Numbered from the stretch's first letter, positions 16,690 through 25,467 are shown. The stretch: 64,000 nucleotides of DNA from Arthrobacter methylotrophus (GCF_039539965.1 NZ_BAABED010000001.1:1736001-1800000), one strand, 5' to 3'. The notes: a model not told the origin generated them from the letters alone. Program-made: numbers and translations.

Positions 16690-17585
16690 CTCTGCGCCTG
16701 CTCGCGGTGACCCCTTGGAGGTCTGTTTGTTTCTGCCCATGCGCCGAGTCCGCTTGAGCGCCGGTGGTAGACGCGCTCTTGTGCCTGCGTAAGCTGACCG
16801 CGGTTGATGACGACTGCGTTGATGCCATCGACAGGGACAGTAGCTTCCGCGATGCCGTCTGGGTAGACGAAGGCAATACTCCGCGGTCCCAGAGGCATGG
16901 TGATCATCGCTGCATCCAAGAGCGGAGCCCGGACTTCTGGATTCATTCCCCGCGCCACCGATACCGCGGGACAGTCTCCCAGCAGAAACTCGGCGCCGCC
17001 AATGGCTGGGCGGATCATCAGACTGTATCCGGAGAGACGCGCCTTCGTTATCTCGAAGAAGCGAAATAGGGCATCGCGGAAGTCCACGCCAGTGGATAGC
17101 TGGGCACGTAAATCGGTGATTATTTCCTCGGCTATCTCCGCATGGATTCCCGGGGCATGCTCGAGGTGCAGGCCGCTGTGCTTCAGATTCGCCAGTCGGG
17201 ATAGCATCGGCGTGTCTGAGCGAACATGCCTTTCGGCGTTGGCCAGGGCTATGTCATGAATCTGCCGTGTTGCCATGCTTCGGGCGTAGTGGAGGGCGAC
17301 GAGGTCTTTCACGGCCGCCGATGTCTCGGGGGAGTAGGTGGCGGGGCTCTCATCTATCTCACGGAATGCCGGGGCGATTCTGTCCTCGACCGCCCGCCAG
17401 AGCTTTTCAGCTTCATCGGGTTCGTGTTTGACGAAGTACTTCTGGAACCCGATGGCTTTCGAGGTGCTGGGTTTCTGATGCCCGTACCTGACGTCGTACA
17501 CGCCGATCAGGTCGTCGTTCGGGTCGCAAAAACGGTTCAAGAGAGCTTGCGAAACTACGTGCTGGCGCCACGTCTCGTTGTTCAT
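16686..17585 (-). CDS. DUF4238 family protein
   Basis: 299 residues from ATG 17585, preceded by GGGGATGGG; GTG 17597 and ATG 17591 are alternatives. It begins with the DUF4238 pattern (RQHVVSQALLNRFCDPNDD), with a middle helical region and a later QxPL-like strand region (LLGDCPAV, ITMPLGP). Members occur scattered in bacteria, often in mobile DNA; the biochemical role is unknown, and defence has been suggested for neighbours of some members. Codon use is less extreme than the surrounding genes, hinting at separate acquisition. Confidence 0.75.
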   Translation of the reverse strand: MNNETWRQHVVSQALLNRFCDPNDDLIGVYDVRYGHQKPSTSKAIGFQKYFVKHEPDEAEKLWRAVEDRIAPAFREIDESPATYSPETSAAVKDLVALHYARSMATRQIHDIALANAERHVRSDTPMLSRLANLKHSGLHLEHAPGIHAEIAEEIITDLRAQLSTGVDFRDALFRFFEITKARLSGYSLMIRPAIGGAEFLLGDCPAVSVARGMNPEVRAPLLDAAMITMPLGPRSIAFVYPDGIAEATVPVDGINAVVINRGQLTQAQERVYHRRSSGLGAWAETNRPPRGHREQAQS

Positions 17586-17641
17586 TCCCATCCCCACAGG
17601 ATCTCACCACCAGCACCCTCTTCGGCGGTAAAACAGTCGTG

Positions 17642-17651
17642 CCGCACACAA
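17642..17651 (+). promoter_or_regulatory. Class A variant motif
   Basis: CCGCACACAA, 35 nt upstream of the ATG at 17687; last base differs from consensus. Confidence 0.5.
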
Positions 17652-17686
17652 ACCAGGAGAGAGAAGGAAGCATCAAGAGGAGCATT

Positions 17687-18454
17687 ATGACCGAAAGCAT
17701 CAACCGCCAGCCGCAAGGAATTCCCGTTGGCGGCCAGTTCGCGCCCACCGCCCATGCCGAACCTGACGTGGCCCTCGCCGCGTCGGCACCCGCCCGGCCC
17801 GCTGAGACGCAGCGGAAGCGTCGCGGCCATGACTTCTACCCGCCGGCCGAGGAGATGGCGTCCTGGCCTGAGCTGTACGCAACCGACGGCGACGGGCCTC
17901 TCGGTGACAAGCCGATCCAGGCGCACTACTTCCAGGGCGGCATGGATTGGTACATCGCCGAATACGACCCCAAGGCGAACGAGGCCTTCGGCTACGTGAA
18001 CCTCGGGCACGGCGGCGAATGGGGCTACATCGACCTCGCCGAGGTGGAGAGCGTCCGAGGACAGTTCGGTCTGCCCATCGAGCGCGACTTGGACTTCACG
18101 CCGGGCACGCCCGCCAAGGAATGCATCCAGAAGTACAAGGACGAGGCCGCGGCTGAAGCAGCGGCGGCTCTGGCCGAGGATCGGGACGAGACAGACTTCG
18201 GCTGGGACGGTCCCGACGAGCCGGATCCGCTGAGCCCCGAAGACCGCAAGCAGTGGGACGAGCACCACCGCTTCGCCTTCAACTATGTCCACGAGGGCAA
18301 TCTGCTGGGCGTCACCGGGTTTGAGGACCGGGACACCGTCGAACGCTTCGCCGGCTTCGCTGCGAACGCGTACATGGAATCAGGCTGGGACGGCATGATG
18401 GACATCCGCACCATCGCCCAGGCCTGGAGGGACCAGGAACGCCCGTTCGGCTAA
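17687..18454 (+). CDS. Second protein with RQPQGIPVGGQFAP tag, unknown
   Basis: 255 residues from ATG 17687 with AAGAGGAG 5 nt upstream. Residues 6-30 repeat the tag of the 564 and 56884 proteins (RQPQGIPVGGQFAP, HAEPDVAL). After a variable linker there is an acidic folded domain rich in Trp, Tyr and Asp (QAHYFQGGMDWYIAEYDP, GYVNLGHGGEWGYIDL), the kind of beta-rich sequence found in many small actinobacterial plasmid and phage proteins. No active site recognised. Confidence 0.75.
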   Translation: MTESINRQPQGIPVGGQFAPTAHAEPDVALAASAPARPAETQRKRRGHDFYPPAEEMASWPELYATDGDGPLGDKPIQAHYFQGGMDWYIAEYDPKANEAFGYVNLGHGGEWGYIDLAEVESVRGQFGLPIERDLDFTPGTPAKECIQKYKDEAAAEAAAALAEDRDETDFGWDGPDEPDPLSPEDRKQWDEHHRFAFNYVHEGNLLGVTGFEDRDTVERFAGFAANAYMESGWDGMMDIRTIAQAWRDQERPFG

Positions 18455-18463
18455 GGACACCGG

Positions 18464-18493
18464 GGCCCGGCCAGTCTCCGGCCGGGCCTTCCT
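18464..18493 (+). terminator. Terminator
   Basis: GGCCCGGCC / GGCCGGGCC stem followed by TTCCTC. Confidence 0.7.
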
Positions 18494-18523
18494 CATCCGC
18501 CTCAACACGACGTGCTGTAAGAA

Positions 18524-18607
18524 ATATCGAACATTTGTCGCTTAAGACTGAATGTTCGAGATATTGAACAATTGGCCTCATAAGCAATATGATCGATATA
18601 TGGAACA
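18524..18607 (+). promoter_or_regulatory. hipBA operator: three ATATnGAACA repeats
   Basis: ATATCGAACA (18524), ATATTGAACA (18561) and ATATGGAACA (18598) lie exactly 37 bp apart, and AATGTTCGA at 18551 is an inverted copy facing the first. The block is AT-rich and ends at the hipB start codon, as expected for autoregulation by a HipB-type repressor. Confidence 0.75.
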
Positions 18608-18857
18608 TGACGAGTTGACCCCGTTCTACCGGGCCGTGGATGCCCCGTCCCTGGGGCGGTGCATCAGTGATGCGCGCAAGGAGTCCGGCCTGACTCAGCA
18701 GGACCTGGCGGATCGGCTCAAGGTGACCCGCGGCACCATCATCCGCCTCGAAGCGGGAGAGGCGGTGTCCGTTGTCGTCGCGATGCAGGCGATCAGGCTC
18801 CTGGGCCGTGACGTAGCCCTCGTGCCACGTTTCTCCAAGCTTCAGGTCAGCTCATGA
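18600..18857 (+). CDS. hipB: HipB-like antitoxin, XRE family
   Basis: 85 residues from ATG 18600, inside the third operator repeat; an upstream ATG at 18552 would place the operators in the coding region. A Cro/C1-type helix-turn-helix fills residues 20-70 (LTQQDLADRLKVTRGTIIRLEAGE). It binds the operator and neutralises the kinase encoded next; the genes overlap by 4 bp (ATGA). Lower GC in the control region contrasts with its neighbours. Confidence 0.85.
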   Translation: MEHDELTPFYRAVDAPSLGRCISDARKESGLTQQDLADRLKVTRGTIIRLEAGEAVSVVVAMQAIRLLGRDVALVPRFSKLQVSS

Positions 18858-20101
18858 GCGCACGCACCCTCGACGTCTTCCTCCGCGGTAGTCGGATCGG
18901 TGAGCTCACCGGTAGTGGACTTCGCTTGTCTTTCCAGTACGACCGGGCACCCCTGGCCGAGTATGGTGCCGAGTCCATACTGCTTTCATTGTCCATGCCT
19001 CTGAGCCGAAAAAGGATCGGCGGGCCGGAGGTCTACAACTTCTTCGACGGGCTCCTGCCGGAAGGCCAGGTGCGCTCCCACCTTGCCAAGGAAAACAGGC
19101 TTACAACACCTGACGCCTTCGGCCTCCTGCGCGTGCTTGGTGCAGACTGTGCCGGCGCCGTCCAGGTCCTGCCACCCGGCGAATCACCGGAACGCCCGGG
19201 CGCCGCCATCCCCATGACGGAGGACGAAGTGACGGGGGTCGTGGAGTCCCTCCCGACCTGGGACCTACCCGACGACTTCCTCGTCACCGCATCTCTGGGC
19301 GGCGTCCAGTCCAAGGTGTTGCTGACCAGGCACGACGACGGCTGGGCATGGCCTGGCCGCGGAGCTGTCTCCACCCACATCATCAAGCCGGAACCCCTGG
19401 ATTCGAGCATTCCGGATCTCCTCGGCTCGGAGGACTGGGCGCTGAGGACGGCTTCGGCTGCCGGATTGCCGGCCGCGAACGCGCACCTGGAGAAGTTCGG
19501 AGCCCGGCAGGCCATCGTGGTGGACCGCTTCGACCGGGCGCCGGACGGAAGCCGGCTGCACCAGGAAGACTTCACCCAGGCCCTCGCGCTGACAAGCGAG
19601 GCGAAGTACGAGGGCACCTCGGCCCCGCCGTCGCGGCTGACCCGGCTGGTCAATGCGGCCGCCCCGCACACGCGCGATGACGCCGAATTCCGCAGGGACC
19701 TGCTCCGGGCCGTTTCCTTCAACGTGGCGATCGGAAACGGAGACGCCCACTCCAAGAATTACTCACTCATCCTGCGCGACGGCGGCGAAGTGCTGCTCGC
19801 CCCGCTCTACGACGTGGCGCCCACCCTGCTCCTCTATGCGCCCAGCAACAACGCAGGCCATACTGTGGCCGGTCAGATCCGCCTGGGCTACATCACCCTG
19901 GAACACCTTGTTCGCGAGGGTACGGCCTGGGGGATGGACGCGGAGGACGCACGCCAAACCGCGGTGTCCGCGCTGGAGTCTGTGGCGGCAGCGGCCGCCG
20001 CATCCTCAGCCGAGGGCAACCTCGGGTTCCTGCGGGAGCTCGTCCCGGCCCGCGTCAGCGACCTGCTCGACGGCAGCACCGCCCGGCGCGCTCTGGGCTG
20101 A
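18854..20101 (+). CDS. hipA: HipA-like serine/threonine kinase toxin
   Basis: 415 residues. Contains the HipA N-terminal domain (about 1-110: VYNFFDGLLPEG) and kinase core: ASLGGVQSK (Gly-rich loop), VVDRFDR, NVAIGNGDAHSKNYS (catalytic loop with Asp and metal Asn) and LAPLYDV (DFG equivalent). In Escherichia coli HipA phosphorylates glutamyl-tRNA synthetase and induces dormancy; the target here is not known. With hipB it forms a complete addiction pair likely to stabilise the element. Confidence 0.88.
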   Translation: MSARTLDVFLRGSRIGELTGSGLRLSFQYDRAPLAEYGAESILLSLSMPLSRKRIGGPEVYNFFDGLLPEGQVRSHLAKENRLTTPDAFGLLRVLGADCAGAVQVLPPGESPERPGAAIPMTEDEVTGVVESLPTWDLPDDFLVTASLGGVQSKVLLTRHDDGWAWPGRGAVSTHIIKPEPLDSSIPDLLGSEDWALRTASAAGLPAANAHLEKFGARQAIVVDRFDRAPDGSRLHQEDFTQALALTSEAKYEGTSAPPSRLTRLVNAAAPHTRDDAEFRRDLLRAVSFNVAIGNGDAHSKNYSLILRDGGEVLLAPLYDVAPTLLLYAPSNNAGHTVAGQIRLGYITLEHLVREGTAWGMDAEDARQTAVSALESVAAAAAASSAEGNLGFLRELVPARVSDLLDGSTARRALG

Positions 20102-20149
20102 GCCGCGGACTGCCCGACGTTTCCAGTGCGGGGAGAGACTTGACCGGTT

Positions 20150-20159
20150 CCGCACACAT
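20150..20159 (+). promoter_or_regulatory. Class A promoter of a non-coding transcript
   Basis: CCGCACACAT with no downstream gene before the hairpin at 20406; drives the tRNA-like element at 20213. Confidence 0.65.
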
Positions 20160-20212
20160 AGGGTCCAGAAACGAAACCCAACCCCCGGCGGTGAGGATCC
20201 GCCGGGGCCCAA

Positions 20213-20287
20213 GCCCTAATAGCTCAAGGCAGAGCGACCGGAACGTGAGAGTCCCGGAGGACAGCGGATTCGAGGCCGCACAGGGCA
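20213..20287 (+). ncRNA. tRNA-like element with aberrant anticodon arm
   Basis: Begins GCCCTAA and ends ACAGGGCA (five clean acceptor pairs). The D arm is GCTC, AAGGCA, GAGC. The T arm is GCGG, ATTCGAGG, CCGC. The anticodon arm CCGGAAC, GTGAGA, GTCCCGG has a 6-nt loop, one mismatch and no U33. The 3' flank GGCACTGG is identical to that of the canonical tRNA-Arg at 50562. I infer a diverged or specialised tRNA rather than a translating one. Confidence 0.5.
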
Positions 20288-20405
20288 CTGGCACCCGATG
20301 GTGCCATTCGCAGTAACACACACCTGGCCGGGTGCCTCCCGATGGGGCACGCGGCCGGCGTCCTGGGAGTCGGGACGGGAATCTTCCAAGCGGGTTGCTG
20401 CGCTG

Positions 20406-20447
20406 AAAGGTCCGGTACAGGCACCACTACGGTGCCTGCCGGGCCTT
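20406..20447 (+). terminator. Terminator of the non-coding transcript
   Basis: Hairpin CCGGTACAGGCACC / GGTGCCTGCCGG followed by GCCTTTCG, about 250 nt after the class A motif. Confidence 0.8.
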
Positions 20448-20477
20448 TCGCCATTCCGGGCACACGTGTCGGGCCGT

Positions 20478-20487
20478 CCGCACACAT
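20478..20487 (+). promoter_or_regulatory. Class A leaderless promoter motif
   Basis: CCGCACACAT, 7 nt before ATG 20495. Confidence 0.8.
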
Positions 20488-20494
20488 GAGGAGC

Positions 20495-21058
20495 ATGGAA
20501 ACACTTCCCGGCCTGGACTTCACGGCCATCGATTTTGAAGCAGCCAACTCCGACCGTGCCTCCGCCTGCGCCATCGGCGTGGCAGTAGTGCGCGGGGGAA
20601 TCATCACGCAAACCCGGTCCTGGCTGATCCGCCCGCACACCGGCCTTGACTCGTTCGACCGCTATGCCACCCGCGTGCACGGAATCACCCCCGAGATGAC
20701 CGCAGCTGCTCCGTCCTTGCCCGAGTCGATGAGCAAGCTGGCAACCCTGATTGGTGACGGCCCGGTGCTCGCGCACAACATGGGCTACGATGGCGCCGTT
20801 CTGCGCACGTCCTTCGAGATCGCAGGGCTGCCCAGGCCCGCCAACGAGTTCCGGTGCACCGAGACCCTCTCGCGAGCCGCGCTCCGGCTGCCCAAAAACA
20901 AGCTCGCCGACGTGGCCGCACACCTGGGCCTGCCCGCATTCGCCGCCCACAACGCCGGGGACGACGCCCGCACCTGCGCCCGCATTGCTCTGGCCCTGGC
21001 TGCCCGTCACAACGCCACTACCATCACAGGGCTCTACCGCGGGCTCGGCATCGCATGA
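20495..21058 (+). CDS. DEDDh 3'-5' exonuclease (DnaQ/epsilon-like)
   Basis: 187 residues. Exonuclease motifs in order: TAIDFEAAN (Exo I, Asp-Glu), VLAHNMGYD (Exo II) and HNAGDDARTCARIA (Exo III, His and Asp). This is the proofreading-type fold of DnaQ and RNase T. DnaE-type polymerases lack intrinsic proofreading, so this enzyme could serve the DnaE at 6041 in trans; that pairing is inference. Leaderless class A gene, monocistronic or first in a run of small class A genes. Confidence 0.88.
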   Translation: METLPGLDFTAIDFEAANSDRASACAIGVAVVRGGIITQTRSWLIRPHTGLDSFDRYATRVHGITPEMTAAAPSLPESMSKLATLIGDGPVLAHNMGYDGAVLRTSFEIAGLPRPANEFRCTETLSRAALRLPKNKLADVAAHLGLPAFAAHNAGDDARTCARIALALAARHNATTITGLYRGLGIA

Positions 21059-21088
21059 CAGCCGTAGATGCCGCCGCACAAGGAAGAC

Positions 21089-21289
21089 ATGAGCATGATC
21101 ACCACTGCCGTGGCGCCCGCCGCCGGCGCCCGCTACCGCAAGCAGTCCACCGGCCGAACCTGGCACGTTGACCGGATCACCGAGGCCGGGCTCATCTCCC
21201 TCACCGAGGAGTTCTACGGCTCCGACTGCGAACGTCGCGACTACGTCACTCACGCAGAACTCGGAGCCGAGTACGCGCCGCTGACCTGA
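21089..21289 (+). CDS. Short member of a tandem small-protein family
   Basis: 66 residues from ATG 21089 with AAGGA upstream. The core YRKQSTGRTWHVDRI, then RRDYVTHAELGAEY, matches the N-terminal two thirds of the next two genes (YR..TG, R..V....LA.DYE). It lacks their Cys/His-rich ending. Probably a shortened paralogue. Follows the exonuclease by 30 bp and may share its mRNA. Confidence 0.65.
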   Translation: MSMITTAVAPAAGARYRKQSTGRTWHVDRITEAGLISLTEEFYGSDCERRDYVTHAELGAEYAPLT

Positions 21290-21310
21290 CGGGGAGCTGG
21301 CATTGGGGTG

Positions 21311-21320
21311 CCGCACACAT
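21311..21320 (+). promoter_or_regulatory. Class A leaderless promoter motif
   Basis: CCGCACACAT, 7 nt before ATG 21328. Confidence 0.8.
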
Positions 21321-21327
21321 GAGCGGC

Positions 21328-21621
21328 ATGAGCTCCATGACAACCCCCACCCCTCAATCCACTCCGGGCATACGCCCCGGTCTCGGTGACAGCTACCGCT
21401 GCCGCGCGACCGGCCTGGTCTTCTTCGTGGAAGGACGACGCTCCAAGGCCCGCAGCTGCCTCATCCACGACGCCAAAGGCCCGGGCCGGCAGGTCCGCGA
21501 CCACGTCACCCTGGAGGAGCTGGCCACGGACTACGAGTTCCTCGGCTGCGACCACACGACTGCCTGCTGCGACACCCATGGAACCCACACGACACCTCAC
21601 ATGGGCTGCATCTTCCGCTAA
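21328..21621 (+). CDS. Cys/His-rich small protein, tandem family
   Basis: 97 residues from ATG 21328, the start that fits the 7-nt leaderless spacing (ATG 21319 lies in the promoter). A basic beta-rich core (DSYRCRATGLVFFVEG) precedes LATDYEFLGCDH, then CCDTHGTH and PHMGCIFR. Four Cys and five His in the last 25 residues suggest a metal site. Paralogue of the next gene. Function unknown. Confidence 0.7.
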   Translation: MSSMTTPTPQSTPGIRPGLGDSYRCRATGLVFFVEGRRSKARSCLIHDAKGPGRQVRDHVTLEELATDYEFLGCDHTTACCDTHGTHTTPHMGCIFR

Positions 21622-21644
21622 GGAGGGGAGCGGCCGCCGGGCTG

Positions 21645-21654
21645 CCGCACACAT
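21645..21654 (+). promoter_or_regulatory. Class A leaderless promoter motif
   Basis: CCGCACACAT, 7 nt before ATG 21662. Confidence 0.8.
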
Positions 21655-21661
21655 GAGCTTC

Positions 21662-22009
21662 ATGGAAGAGAACACGCCCCGAGCAGCCCGGCCCGCTCCC
21701 CGTACCGGGACTCCCCTCAAGCTGTCCGCAGTGACCCTTGCCCTGCCGCCGATCCGTATTCTGCTCGGCATCGGCTTCACTTACAGGGACAAGGTCACCG
21801 GGGAGGTTTGGACGCTCAGCATGCTTCGGTCCGGGCGCAACGTCGTCCTCGTCCGCGGCGACATGCGCAAGCCCGATGAGGTTCGCGACAAGGTCCACGT
21901 GGACACCCTGGCCGACGACTACGAGCACCTCGGCTGCGACCACGAAAACTACTGCTGCACCCTCCACCACGAACACGTCACGCCGCACCGCGGCTGCATG
22001 ATGCGCTGA
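21662..22009 (+). CDS. Cys/His-rich small protein, tandem family
   Basis: 115 residues from ATG 21662. Same plan as the previous gene: FTYRDKVTGEVWTL, LADDYEHLGCDHENYCC, then HHEHVTPHRGCMMR, with an extra 30-residue N-terminus. The repeated GCDH, CC, H and PHxGC spacing points to a bound metal such as zinc. The tandem copies each keep their own class A promoter, so promoter and gene were duplicated together. Confidence 0.7.
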   Translation: MEENTPRAARPAPRTGTPLKLSAVTLALPPIRILLGIGFTYRDKVTGEVWTLSMLRSGRNVVLVRGDMRKPDEVRDKVHVDTLADDYEHLGCDHENYCCTLHHEHVTPHRGCMMR

Positions 22010-22017
22010 AGCGCACA

Positions 22018-22055
22018 AAAAACCCCGGCAGCCTCACCTGGCTGCCGGGGCTTTT
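22018..22055 (+). terminator. Strong terminator
   Basis: CCCCGGCAGCC / GGCTGCCGGGG with a short loop, then CTTTTCG; ends the tandem small-gene block. Confidence 0.88.
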
Positions 22056-22071
22056 CGACGTCACACCGGGC

Positions 22072-22665
22072 TCAAAGCCACATCACGCTGCCGCCGGCGC
22101 GCGGCTCGTAACGCTTGCCCACGATGGAGCGGGCGAGTGCCAGATCCTCGTCGGATGCCTCGGTGTTGAAAAAGCGGTCGCCGGACTTCAGCTCGCCTGT
22201 GAGGCGGCCGAGGAGCTGGAGTTCAAACCGGGCTTTGCGCGGGTCACCGGACGGAACGGCCTTGATGACCTTGGTGACGCCGGTGATCAGTCCGCCGAGT
22301 CCGACCAACAGGTAGCCAGCCTTGACGATCCGTTCGGCTCCGGCGCCGGTCCAGTCGCCGCGCTGGGCATTCAACCAGTCAGCGTCGCTCAGGTGCGGGG
22401 CGTCTCCCCACCATTTGCGCCAGCCGTCGGTGCTTTCCTCGGCTGGGGCCGTCTGGATCAGAGGCAGCGATCCGCCGGCGGTAACGAAGTCAGCCTTGCG
22501 AAGAGGCGTCAGGGACGACATGGACAAGTGCCTCAGGTACCCGGAGGCCAGCAGCTTGGCGATGTTCGGGCGGGTGGTGTTCAGGTAGGCCGCGGCGGCG
22601 TTCGGCGTGAGGACCTCATCGAGGATCGGTTCGGCGGGGATGATGGTGAGTTCCGGGAGGGTCAT
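22072..22665 (-). CDS. Excisionase-type helix-turn-helix protein
   Basis: 197 residues from ATG 22665 with GGAAGAA just upstream. Residues 20-70 (LTPNAAAAYLNTTRPNIAKLLASGYL) form a MerR/excisionase-type helix-turn-helix as in Xis proteins and some antitoxins. The C-terminal 120 residues include a Gly-rich hydrophobic stretch (LLVGLGGLITGVTKVI), possibly membrane-associated, and a basic tail. Unlike most genes here it has a conventional promoter (TTGACA, 18 bp, TATGGT) and a lower-GC control region. It may be a regulator or an excision/partition factor. Confidence 0.65.
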   Translation of the reverse strand: MTLPELTIIPAEPILDEVLTPNAAAAYLNTTRPNIAKLLASGYLRHLSMSSLTPLRKADFVTAGGSLPLIQTAPAEESTDGWRKWWGDAPHLSDADWLNAQRGDWTGAGAERIVKAGYLLVGLGGLITGVTKVIKAVPSGDPRKARFELQLLGRLTGELKSGDRFFNTEASDEDLALARSIVGKRYEPRAGGSVMWL

Positions 22666-22702
22666 TTCTTCCTTCTTTCGATTCGTCGTCTTAAGTAATT
22701 TA

Positions 22703-22732
22703 ACCATAGACAGCATTGTGTATATGTGTCAA
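22703..22732 (-). promoter_or_regulatory. Conventional sigma-70 promoter
   Basis: Minus strand: TTGACA (22727-22732), 18-bp spacer, TATGGT (22703-22708), 37 nt before the ATG at 22665. Confidence 0.65.
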
Positions 22733-22759
22733 TGGGTTTGATGAGATCAATTTGGACCG

Positions 22760-22769
22760 CCGCACACAT
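22760..22769 (+). promoter_or_regulatory. Class A motif upstream of nrdI
   Basis: CCGCACACAT with no start codon at +7; lies 58 bp before the class B motif of nrdI and may be a second promoter. Confidence 0.55.
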
Positions 22770-22826
22770 GTGCAGGGCTGCCCCATTCCCGGGGGTGCAA
22801 AACACACCCTGTTCGCGTCAGCGACG

Positions 22827-22850
22827 CCCGTCGTCCGCCGGGCCGCATAG
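22827..22850 (+). promoter_or_regulatory. Class B promoter of nrdI-nrdE
   Basis: CCCGTCGTC, 8 nt, CGCATAG; 24 bp in all, 53 nt before GTG 22904. Confidence 0.75.
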
Positions 22851-22903
22851 GGGCAGACCAAGGGCCAGGATCACGGGCCCACGACAAAGGATGGTGCTGG
22901 GCG

Positions 22904-23326
22904 GTGACGGGGAAACTCATCTACTTTTCCTCGGTCTCGAACAACACCCACCGCTTCGTCGAGAAGCTCGGCCTGGCCGCTGACCGGCTGTCGGTCCGCA
23001 CCTCTGATGAGACCCTGATCGCCACCGAACCGTTTGTCCTGGTCACTCCCACGTACGGGGGCGGCCCGGAGGGCGGGGCGGTGCCGAAGCAGGTCATCAA
23101 GTTCCTCAACGTGGAAGGCAACCGGAATCTCATCCGCGGGGTCATCGCGGCGGGGAACACCAACTTCCATGACTCCTACTGCCTCGCAGGGGATGTCATC
23201 GCGGCCAAGTGCCGCACACAGCTGTTGTACCGAGTCGAACTCATGGGCACCCCGGAAGACGTGGAGCGTGTCCGCACTGGATTGGAGAAATTTTGGAAAC
23301 GAACACCCTTGCGCCCGAGCGCGTAA
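22904..23326 (+). CDS. nrdI: NrdI flavodoxin-like protein
   Basis: 140 residues from GTG 22904. Flavodoxin fold with [16 protein letters not shown] (phosphate loop), [10 protein letters not shown] and [22 protein letters not shown], as in NrdI, which supplies oxidant to build the manganese tyrosyl-radical cofactor of NrdF. Its 3' end overlaps the nrdE start by 34 bp, implying coupled translation. The order nrdI, nrdE, then nrdF 1.1 kb later is the usual class Ib set with an insertion. Confidence 0.93.
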   Translation: MTGKLIYFSSVSNNTHRFVEKLGLAADRLSVRTSDETLIATEPFVLVTPTYGGGPEGGAVPKQVIKFLNVEGNRNLIRGVIAAGNTNFHDSYCLAGDVIAAKCRTQLLYRVELMGTPEDVERVRTGLEKFWKRTPLRPSA

Positions 23327-25467
23327 GCAAGGACGACGCCCTCCCGGAGGCGTACAAGGGCCTGGGCTATCACGAACTGAACGCCTACCTGAACCTTTAC
23401 GGTCCGGACGGCAAGATGCAGTTCGGTGCTGACGTGGAAGCTGCCCGCCAGTACTTCCTGCAGAACATCAACCAGAACATGGTCTTCTTCCACGACCTGA
23501 AGGAAAAGCTCGACTACCTCGTCCTGAACCAGTACTACGAGGCGGAGCTGCTGGACAAGTACAGCTTCGAGTTCATCAAGAGCCTCTACAAGCAGGCTTA
23601 CGCCCACAAGTTCCGTTTCCCAACGTTCCTGGGTGCCTTCAAGTTCTACACCTCCTACGCGATGAAGACATTCGACGGCAAGCGCTATATGGAACGCCTC
23701 GAAGACCGCGTCACCATGGTTGCGCTCGGCCTGGCCGACGGCAACGAGACGATCGCCCGACAACTGGTGGACGAGATCATCTCCGGCCGCTTCCAGCCGG
23801 CCACCCCGACGTTCCTGAACACCGGCAAGGCCCAGCGCGGCGAGCTCGTCTCCTGCTTCCTGCTCCGCACCGAAGACAACCTGGAATCCATCTTCAAGGC
23901 CGTCTCCAACTCCGGCCAGCTCTCAAAGCGCGGCGGCGGCGTGGCAGTCTGCCTGACCAACCTGCGCGAAGTCGGCGCCCCGATCAAGCAGATCGAAAAC
24001 CAGTCCTCCGGGATCATCCCCGTGATGAAGCTCCTCGAAGACACCTTTTCCTACGCCAACCAGCTCGGCCAGCGCCAGGGCGCCGGCGCCGTGTACCTGC
24101 ACGCCCACCACCCGGACATCAACCGGTTCCTGGACACCAAGCGCGAAAACGCCGATGAGAAGATCCGCATCAAGACCCTCTCCATGGGCGTCGTGATCCC
24201 GGACATCACCTTCGAGCTGGCAAAGAAGGACGAGGACATGTACCTGTTCTCGCCCTACGACGTCGAAAAGGTCTACGGCATGCCGTTCTCGGACATCAAC
24301 GTCACCGAGAAGTACCGCGAAATGGTCGACGACGCCCGGATCAAGAAGACCAAGATCAATGCCCGTGAGTTCTTCCAGACCCTCGCGGAGATCCAGTTCG
24401 AATCCGGCTACCCGTACATCATGTTCGAGGACACAGTGAACAAGGCGAACCCGATCGAGGGCAAGATCATCATGTCCAACCTTTGCTCCGAGATCCTCCA
24501 GGTCTCCTCGGCCAGCACCTTCAACGAGGACCAGAGCTACGACGTCACCGGCAAGGACATCTCCTGCAACCTGGGCTCGATGAACATCGCCGCAGCCATG
24601 GACGGCGGGGACCTCGGCGCCACCGTCGAGGTGGCCATCCGCGGCTTGACCGCAGTGTCGGACCAGTCCGACATCAAGTCCGTGCCCTCCATCGCCAACG
24701 GCAACTCCAAGAGCCACGCCATCGGCCTTGGCCAGATGAACCTGCACGGCTACCTCGCCCGCGAAAGGATCCTCTACGGCTCCGAAGAAGGCATCGACTT
24801 CACGAACATCTACTTCGCGAACATCGTCTTCCACGCCATCCGGGCATCCAACCTGATCGCTAAGGAACGCGGCCAGGTCTTCGAAGGCTTCGAGAAGTCC
24901 AAGTACGCCACCGGCGAGTTCTTCGACAAGTACGTCACTCAGAACTGGTTGCCGGCCACGGCCCGCGTCCAGGAGCTCTTCGACAAGGCCGGCATCCACC
25001 TGCCGACGATCGCCGACTGGGAGCAGCTGAAGGCCTCCGTCATGGAGCACGGCATCTACAACCAGAACCTGCAGGCCGTCCCGCCCACCGGCTCGATCTC
25101 CTACATCAACAACTCGACGGCCTCGATCCACCCGATCGCAGCCAAGATCGAGATCCGCAAGGAAGGCAAGATCGGCCGCGTCTACTACCCGGCGCCGTAC
25201 CTGACGGATGACAACCAGGAGTTCTACCAGGACGCCTACGAGATCGGCTACGAGAAGATCATCGACACCTACGCCGCTGCGACCCAGCACGTGGACCAGG
25301 GCCTGTCCCTGACGTTGTTCTTCAAGGACACCGCCACCACCCGCGACATCAACAAAGCCCAGATCTACGCTTGGCGCAAGGGCATCAAGACGCTCTACTA
25401 CATCCGCCTGCGCCAGATGGCACTGGACGGGACCGAGGTAGAGGGCTGCGTTTCGTGTGCACTTTGA
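23293..25467 (+). CDS. nrdE: Class Ib ribonucleotide reductase, large subunit
   Basis: 724 residues from TTG 23293, chosen because GGAGAA lies 4 nt upstream and the product then starts like known NrdE proteins ([11 protein letters not shown]). Shows [23 protein letters not shown] (first active-site Cys), NLCSEIL (Asn, thiyl Cys and Glu), [10 protein letters not shown] and the C-terminal thiols CVSCAL. Reduces ribonucleoside diphosphates to deoxy forms with NrdF. A full set on a mobile element is typical of large phages and would raise dNTP supply. Confidence 0.95.
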   Translation: METNTLAPERVSKDDALPEAYKGLGYHELNAYLNLYGPDGKMQFGADVEAARQYFLQNINQNMVFFHDLKEKLDYLVLNQYYEAELLDKYSFEFIKSLYKQAYAHKFRFPTFLGAFKFYTSYAMKTFDGKRYMERLEDRVTMVALGLADGNETIARQLVDEIISGRFQPATPTFLNTGKAQRGELVSCFLLRTEDNLESIFKAVSNSGQLSKRGGGVAVCLTNLREVGAPIKQIENQSSGIIPVMKLLEDTFSYANQLGQRQGAGAVYLHAHHPDINRFLDTKRENADEKIRIKTLSMGVVIPDITFELAKKDEDMYLFSPYDVEKVYGMPFSDINVTEKYREMVDDARIKKTKINAREFFQTLAEIQFESGYPYIMFEDTVNKANPIEGKIIMSNLCSEILQVSSASTFNEDQSYDVTGKDISCNLGSMNIAAAMDGGDLGATVEVAIRGLTAVSDQSDIKSVPSIANGNSKSHAIGLGQMNLHGYLARERILYGSEEGIDFTNIYFANIVFHAIRASNLIAKERGQVFEGFEKSKYATGEFFDKYVTQNWLPATARVQELFDKAGIHLPTIADWEQLKASVMEHGIYNQNLQAVPPTGSISYINNSTASIHPIAAKIEIRKEGKIGRVYYPAPYLTDDNQEFYQDAYEIGYEKIIDTYAAATQHVDQGLSLTLFFKDTATTRDINKAQIYAWRKGIKTLYYIRLRQMALDGTEVEGCVSCAL

